Source: Reticulascus tulasneorum
Taxonomy: Eukaryota; Ascomycota; Sordariomycetes; Glomerellales; Reticulascaceae
DNA length: 64,000 nt
Direction: 5' to 3'
Assembly: GCA_001557505.1 (NCBI GenBank)
Contig: LSAX01000005.1
Span: forward strand, 3,472,001-3,536,000
The notes under the pieces were generated by a model. That model was not told the origin of the DNA, did not search any database, and worked only from the letters and a program-made list of their open reading frames with translations. Made by a program: the position numbers and the translations under genes. This document shows, one piece after another, positions 63,538 to 64,000 of the stretch. Positions within the stretch are counted from its first letter, which is position 1. Each line of letters opens with the position of its first letter.

Positions 63538-64000
63538 CTAGTACATTTTATCCACAGGATGGACGGCATAAATCATTTGAACAAATCCAACAATAAGCTG
63601 CAGCAACGCCAGTAATACACCAAACCCTCCAACGATAAGTACGGCCCAGAATGTATACCATTGCAATGGATTGCGTCGATCTCGCCACAAATCAGTCATC
63701 TTGCTGGGCTGGTGCCGTGTGTTATAGCGTTGAAGGGCCAGCAGACGGTGCCCGAAGACAGGGAAGTCGTCTCGGGCAGAATAACTGTTAGACTCGATAA
63801 GTCTGTTGTGCATACTCAGAGCCGATATCGGAAAGATATCTCCCCGAATATGAGGCCCAGATTTCCTGCCCAGGTTCAAGCCAAGAAGGGTCTGTCGGGT
63901 GTGCAGCGGCATTGTGCATAACGTTCTGAGAAACCCGTCTACCCCGTCCGCATTGACAAGTCCGTTGTTTTCTGGTGTGTTCGGGCCGATCTCACTTCGT
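63538..64000 (-). CDS. C-terminal part of a fungal membrane protein of unknown function (partial)
   Basis: The frame is open from the window edge to the stop at 63538, so at least 150 C-terminal residues are encoded and the 5' end is outside. The sequence has a soluble stretch (FPVFGHRLLALQRYNTRHQPS), then a basic RDRRNPLQWYTFW and one hydrophobic segment (AVLIVGGFGVLLALLQLIVG) near the C-terminus. I recall this RRNPLQWYTFW tail from uncharacterised fungal proteins, but no function is known to me. An internal ATG at 63912 is unlikely to be the true start because the same frame continues upstream to the edge. Confidence 0.75.
   Translation of the reverse strand, partial: RSEIGPNTPENNGLVNADGVDGFLRTLCTMPLHTRQTLLGLNLGRKSGPHIRGDIFPISALSMHNRLIESNSYSARDDFPVFGHRLLALQRYNTRHQPSKMTDLWRDRRNPLQWYTFWAVLIVGGFGVLLALLQLIVGFVQMIYAVHPVDKMY

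Overview
This window is nuclear DNA of a filamentous ascomycete (Pezizomycotina). Genes carry short spliceosomal introns of about 45-125 bases with GT..AG ends and CTAAC/CTGAC-like branch sites. They encode fungal-type proteins: a Zn2Cys6 regulator, a LaeA-like methyltransferase, two STAND/NLR receptors, an F-box protein and a GH55 glucanase. The transposons carry the C-to-T and G-to-A scarring of repeat-induced point mutation (RIP). I cannot name the species. No rRNA, tRNA or CRISPR was seen.

Left gene arm (1-21.3 kb): a secreted SGNH esterase, a LaeA-like methyltransferase, a 1607-residue NACHT-ankyrin receptor, and a cysteine-rich single-pass surface protein. Then comes a compact group at 12.5-20.5 kb: FAD monooxygenase, medium-chain reductase, Zn2Cys6 regulator, short-chain dehydrogenase and PgdA/PuuE-type polysaccharide deacetylase. 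This group looks like a small catabolic or tailoring cluster with its own regulator but no backbone synthase in view.

Centre (about 21.8-46.33 kb): a 24.5-kb, extremely AT-rich, stop-dense block. It holds at least two RIP-degraded Ty3/gypsy-type LTR retrotransposons. One is a structurally complete chromovirus (38388-46332) with 623-base LTRs and a perfect CATAT target-site duplication. The other lies between 428-base direct repeats 14.7 kb apart (23053-37741); its pol remnants occupy only the middle, and about 5.4 kb of unidentified plus-strand coding relics follow.

Right gene arm (46.3-64 kb): an F-box protein; a divergent pair of secreted hydrolases (NucA/NucB-like DNase and GH55 beta-1,3-glucanase), each with an apparent one-base loss at a G run, the glucanase also lacking its C-terminal part; a dipeptidyl-peptidase III (M49) with a possible in-frame TAG; an NB-ARC receptor with a helical C-terminal half; a RIP-scarred Fot1/pogo-type DNA transposon with intact 27-base inverted repeats; and the 3' part of a membrane protein running off the window.

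All exon junctions were placed by eye from reading frame and family conservation, without alignment software.
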